A DNA stretch of 57,497 nt from DATLFA01 sp039934635 (GTDB lineage Bacteria; Actinomycetota; Acidimicrobiia; Acidimicrobiales; WLNW01), in NCBI GenBank assembly GCA_039934635.1, contig JBDTLT010000013.1, positions 1 through 57,497 on the forward strand, read 5' to 3'. Under the pieces are notes generated by a model. That model saw only the letters and a program-made list of their open reading frames with translations. It was not told the origin of the DNA and searched no databases. The position numbers and the translations under genes were made by a program. This document shows, in pieces, positions 57,013 through 57,497 of the stretch. Position 1 is the first letter of the stretch. Every line of letters begins with the position of its first letter.

Positions 57013-57497
57013 TGACGACGTCCGTTGCCGGCGAGCAACCGGCCGAAGCGAAGGCCGGCAAAATGGGCACCCGCCGCCGGGGTGTTGCTGCCTTCGAGCT
57101 CTCGGGCCAACTGTTCGCGGGTGCGTTGCGCCACTGCGGGATCGAAGTCGCCGAGTGATGCCCACTCGACGTCGACGAGCTCGACGGGGCAGTGAATCGC
57201 ATCGCCGAGCAGTAACGCTCGCTGCGGGCCCGAGTTGAGCACGACGATGGTGCTACCGGGTGTGTGGCCGGGGGCCAGCTGGGCATCGACGCCGGGGAGG
57301 ATGGCACCGTCGCGATCGAACGTCTCGAGCCGCGCGCCGAGGGGGATCAGAGAGGTAGTGAACGCACTGGGCCTACTCGGCGCGGTGACGAAGTGGTGCC
57401 AGTCGAGCGCGTGGCAGCGGATGGTCGCATTGGGGAAGAGACTGCCGCCCTCGGCAGTGGCCCAGCCGTAGTGATCGGGGTGGAGGTGGGTGAGGAT
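56997..57497 (-). CDS. Metallo-beta-lactamase-fold hydrolase (partial, N-terminus outside window)
   Basis: The reading frame is open to the right edge, so the start is missing and ~166 residues are visible. The MBL zinc motif is T-H-L-H-P-D-H-Y-G (HxHxDH), followed by A-P-G-H-T-P-G-S with the third-site His and L-L-L-G-D-A-I-H with the bridging Asp. Family members hydrolyse lactones, thioesters or esters. It is the first visible gene of the minus-strand catabolic group and overlaps the amidohydrolase gene. Confidence 0.88.
   Translation of the reverse strand: MLTHLHPDHYGWATAEGGSLFPNATIRCHALDWHHFVTAPSRPSAFTTSLIPLGARLETFDRDGAILPGVDAQLAPGHTPGSTIVVLNSGPQRALLLGDAIHCPVELVDVEWASLGDFDPAVAQRTREQLARELEGSNTPAAGAHFAGLRFGRLLAGNGRRQWVVP

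Overview
The window is high-GC, densely packed DNA with many 1-4 bp gene overlaps and GTG/TTG starts. It looks like an actinobacterial chromosome, most likely class Acidimicrobiia (Ilumatobacter-like). That placement is inferred from several traits: Thr/Pro-rich low-complexity linkers in secreted proteins, lipoproteins beginning C-G-D-D, an Rpf-like transglycosylase, an LLM-type (F420-family) oxidoreductase, and two tiny basic ribosomal proteins of actinobacterial type (bL37-like and bS22/AURKAIP1-COX24-like). I see no insertion sequences, phage genes or CRISPR arrays. The only obvious mobile-type module is a VapBC pair beside tRNA-Gln.

Layout. 1-920: a truncated BMP-type ABC substrate-binding lipoprotein, a frame-broken amidohydrolase remnant and a bL37-like gene. 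949-6307: PHP phosphoesterase divergent from ychF, a three-gene regulator cluster ending in a CheY-like protein, a peptidoglycan-binding protein with a central HExxH motif, and a cupredoxin lipoprotein. 6369-17568: a mostly plus-strand housekeeping run with a NIPSNAP-like protein, SnoaL-like protein, DUF192, rsmI, acyl-CoA carboxyltransferase, rmuC, metG, tatD, an Rpf-like gene with a structured leader, rsmA, a BKACE enzyme and ispE.

17591-27062: bS22, then an overlapping trio (secreted FN3-like protein, sigma factor, membrane partner), tRNA-Gln(TTG), vapBC, several lipoproteins and membrane proteins, a second sigma/membrane-partner pair, and a repeat protein interrupted by an in-frame TAG. 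27208-33110: MMPL transporter, a Tam-like methyltransferase divergent from a MarR regulator, and an orphan family 5 substrate-binding protein behind a TTGAC palindrome.

33259-42821: an expanded potassium-uptake operon. The order is stand-alone DUF4118 protein, single-pass microprotein, kdpF, kdpA, kdpB, kdpC, kdpD, kdpE, second stand-alone DUF4118 protein. 42827-50429: an APH-fold kinase, a terminator and a G-quadruplex array, then minus-strand MFS, enoyl-CoA hydratase, membrane proteins, a divergent ThyX and its neighbour. 50492-53748: a second complete kdpD-kdpE pair with no transporter genes. 53741-57497: a minus-strand catabolic cluster of MBL hydrolase (partial), amidohydrolase, cytochrome P450 and LLM oxidoreductase.

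The points most worth a second look are the expanded Kdp locus with four DUF4118 proteins, the three-hairpin RNA leader before the Rpf-like gene, the FN3/sigma/membrane-partner module, the in-frame TAG gene, and the HExxH protein between two peptidoglycan-binding domains. All function calls come from reading motifs by eye; no database search was run.
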